DNA of 21,383 nt, taken from positions 1 to 21,383 of IMG/VR virus record IMGVR_UViG_3300027754_000504; one strand, written 5' to 3'. The stretch is from a virus. A program made the position numbers and the translations under genes. Shown piece after piece: positions 19,913 through 21,383 of this stretch; position 1 is the first letter of the stretch; every line of letters begins with the position of its first letter. The notes beneath the pieces were generated by a model. It was given only the letters and a program-made list of their open reading frames with translations. It had not been told where the DNA came from and did no database searches.

Positions 19913-20202
19913 TATTTTTTACCCTTGTTTCTATTAGATATTGCTGCAGCCTTGGCTCTAGCATCAGCCTTAGATGATGCACCCCAAGCCTGTAGAGATA
20001 AAAGTAATCTTGTTGGCTCACCATTTGGCTTACGCTCTGGTCCAGGATTGCCAGCCATACGTGCTAGAAAAGATGCCCGTCTAGGGTTGTCTCCAGCCTT
20101 TACAGGGGCTTTTAAGGTGCCACCCTTATAGGATGCTCTGCCTTTAGCATTAAGCCCACCTTTAGGGTTCTTGCCTTCTTTACGTGTCCAGGCTGCTGTC
20201 AT
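19912..20202 (-). CDS. DUF6321-like phage protein
   Basis: A 96-residue, very basic protein with the family phrases KEGKNPKGGLNAKGRASYKGG, PVKAGDNPRRASFLARM, PGPERKPNGEPTRLLLSL and WGASSKADARAKAAAIS. This order matches what I know as DUF6321, a phage family of unknown role found next to virion genes in aquatic phages. High Lys/Arg content suggests DNA or capsid-interior contact. AAGGA stands seven bases before the ATG. It overlaps the methyltransferase gene by 23 bases. Confidence 0.78.
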   Translation of the reverse strand: MTAAWTRKEGKNPKGGLNAKGRASYKGGTLKAPVKAGDNPRRASFLARMAGNPGPERKPNGEPTRLLLSLQAWGASSKADARAKAAAISNRNKGKK

Positions 20203-20773
20203 TATTTTTCCTTAGCCATACTTGTGAGTTTGATAGTAAAACTTCTGATTCTTCTTTGACTGCCCCTACAAAGGTATCTATTGACCAGCCTGGCTGGAAC
20301 TCAATACCTCTAGGGTCTTCCCATAAATAGTCATCAAATGCCATAATGCCACCTGGCTTAAGTAATCGCCAAGCAAGGACTGCATCTTGCAACACACCCT
20401 CTGCGGTGTGGTCTCCATCAATATAGATAAAGTCAAAGGTAGGTTCTTCTACAGAACGTAGATACTCTCTGCTATCCATCTTGTATTTAATTACGTTAGG
20501 TCTAAATGCAATACGTGAGTCATACACACGTTCAACATCTGCCCAGTCCATAGCCTTATGCTCATCTTCATCTGAGCCAGTCCAAATATCTATATCCTCT
20601 AGGATTGAATCCTTTTGAGTTAGTATGTTATCTACCATCCATACAGTTGCATCGCCTGTAAAGGCACCAATCTGTAGGAATCTTAATCCAAACTTGCCAG
20701 CAAGCGGAGTAAGTTGTGACTCAAAGTTCTGCTTTGCAGTCATCTCAAACCAGTTAGGATATTTAGTTTGCAT
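20180..20773 (-). CDS. class I SAM-dependent methyltransferase
   Basis: A 197-residue enzyme of the Methyltransf_24 type. The SAM-binding motif I is FLQIGAFTGDATVWMV (about residues 32-47). The acidic motif IV is FDFIYIDGDHTAEGV, followed by LAWRLLKPGGIMAFDDY. In this group the IDGDH Asp/His pair often helps bind a metal or the acceptor. Acceptors are usually sugars or small molecules, which fits the glycosyltransferase directly upstream. The ATG at 20771-20773 is chosen because it begins close to the upstream stop, with AGGGG eight bases before it. A start eight codons earlier overlaps the glycosyltransferase end more deeply. Confidence 0.85.
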   Translation of the reverse strand: MQTKYPNWFEMTAKQNFESQLTPLAGKFGLRFLQIGAFTGDATVWMVDNILTQKDSILEDIDIWTGSDEDEHKAMDWADVERVYDSRIAFRPNVIKYKMDSREYLRSVEEPTFDFIYIDGDHTAEGVLQDAVLAWRLLKPGGIMAFDDYLWEDPRGIEFQPGWSIDTFVGAVKEESEVLLSNSQVWLRKNNDSSLDT

Positions 20774-21383
20774 AACCCTTGCCCCTACCAAATGCATCGT
20801 AATAGTTTTCGTCCATATTAAATCGTTTCATATGCCCTACTGTTGCACCAGTATCACACCAGAGTGGAATCTCTGCTTTGTTTACTACTGCAAAGAAGTA
20901 GATGTCCTCACCAGTAAACTGCTTGTTAGCACCCACTTCTGTAAAGAAGGGGACTCCTGGTAATGCTTCTTTAATTCTTGTTATTACACTGCGGTGCATT
21001 AGGCAAAAGCCCATACCAGCAGCACTTACTTTCATAAAGGTATTCTTAGGCAATGGGTCTAACCTTCTAATCCCAATACCGTCTGCTACCTCAGCAAACT
21101 CATAGACAGTTGCTAACGGCTTCATCAGTGGTTGCTCTGGTTCATTACTTGTAAAGTAAACACCTGTGAGCAATGGTATGTCCTTGGCATCTCTACGATT
21201 CCAGAGTTTAAGAAATTTATCTGGAGTAATCATAATGTCTGAGTCAAGCCAGAGTAGCCAATCAGATTTGTTATTGTCATACCAACGATTGACTAGCATC
21301 TCTCGCTGTTGTGCTATCTGATTACCGTGTGCTCTAAGTGAGCCACAGAACTCTACGCCTGAGTTTATCAGGGTGTCTACAAC
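20763..21383 (-). CDS. GT-A glycosyltransferase, 5' end beyond the window
   Basis: The frame is open to the window edge, giving 206 residues of the C-terminal part. It shows NKSDWLLWLDSDIMITPD, where DSD is the DxD-type metal/nucleotide-sugar motif of GT-A transferases, then PLLTGVYF, AAGMGFCLMHRSVI, GEDIYFFAVV and CDTGATVGHM, typical of the phage/actinobacterial family 2-like transferases. Upstream of an internal ATG at 21299 the same frame continues with CGSLRAHGNQIAQQRE, which belongs to this family, so the true start is outside. It would add a sugar to a virion protein, DNA base or host surface molecule. It overlaps the methyltransferase by 11 bases. Confidence 0.85.
   Translation of the reverse strand, partial: VVDTLINSGVEFCGSLRAHGNQIAQQREMLVNRWYDNNKSDWLLWLDSDIMITPDKFLKLWNRRDAKDIPLLTGVYFTSNEPEQPLMKPLATVYEFAEVADGIGIRRLDPLPKNTFMKVSAAGMGFCLMHRSVITRIKEALPGVPFFTEVGANKQFTGEDIYFFAVVNKAEIPLWCDTGATVGHMKRFNMDENYYDAFGRGKGYAN

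Overview
The window looks like part of a tailed-phage genome (or a closely related prophage) from a low-GC actinobacterial host. A WhiB-family regulator, a protein family restricted to actinobacteria and their phages, points to the host phylum. Base composition (AT-rich by eye) and the virion-protein style suggest phages of planktonic freshwater actinobacteria, but that is inference. No ribosomal RNA, tRNA, CRISPR array, insertion sequence or integrase was seen. Almost everything is read from the minus strand, packed with ATGA, TAATG or GTGA start/stop overlaps, so the order of transcription runs from high to low coordinates.

Late region (21383 to about 10250, minus strand): a glycosyltransferase cut by the window edge, a SAM methyltransferase, a DUF6321-like protein, a small repeat protein, a connector-like virion protein, a 615-residue tail fibre, three tandem paralogous tail-associated proteins, small beta and coiled-coil proteins, a secreted proline-rich protein, a lysis cassette (two small membrane proteins, a CHAP endolysin and a third small membrane protein), and further tail-type proteins including one with 20-residue repeats. 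The region closes with a clear intrinsic terminator at 10215-10250.

Middle region (10136 to 7266, minus strand): a DUF6378-like protein, a small basic putative DNA-binding protein, a metallophosphoesterase and a C5-cytosine DNA methyltransferase whose reading frame is broken near 7910.

Plus-strand island (6564-7309): two coupled genes, the second an HslV/proteasome-like Ntn hydrolase. They are the only convincing plus-strand genes and are divergent from the replication operon. This is the most unusual feature of the window.

Replication and recombination region (6453 to 39, minus strand): a good promoter (TTGACA, 16 bp spacer, TATAGA) drives a RecT/Bet annealase, two small proteins, a Cas4/RecB-like nuclease, WhiB, a replication-initiator-like protein, a PDDEXK resolvase-like nuclease, a run of tiny zinc-ribbon proteins with one 26-residue membrane peptide, a secreted transglycosylase-like enzyme, an HNH nuclease, SSB and a small winged-helix protein. 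Annealase, nuclease, SSB and resolvase together form a plausible phage recombination and replication toolkit. DNA polymerase, helicase, terminase, portal and capsid genes are not in this window and would be expected beyond its edges.
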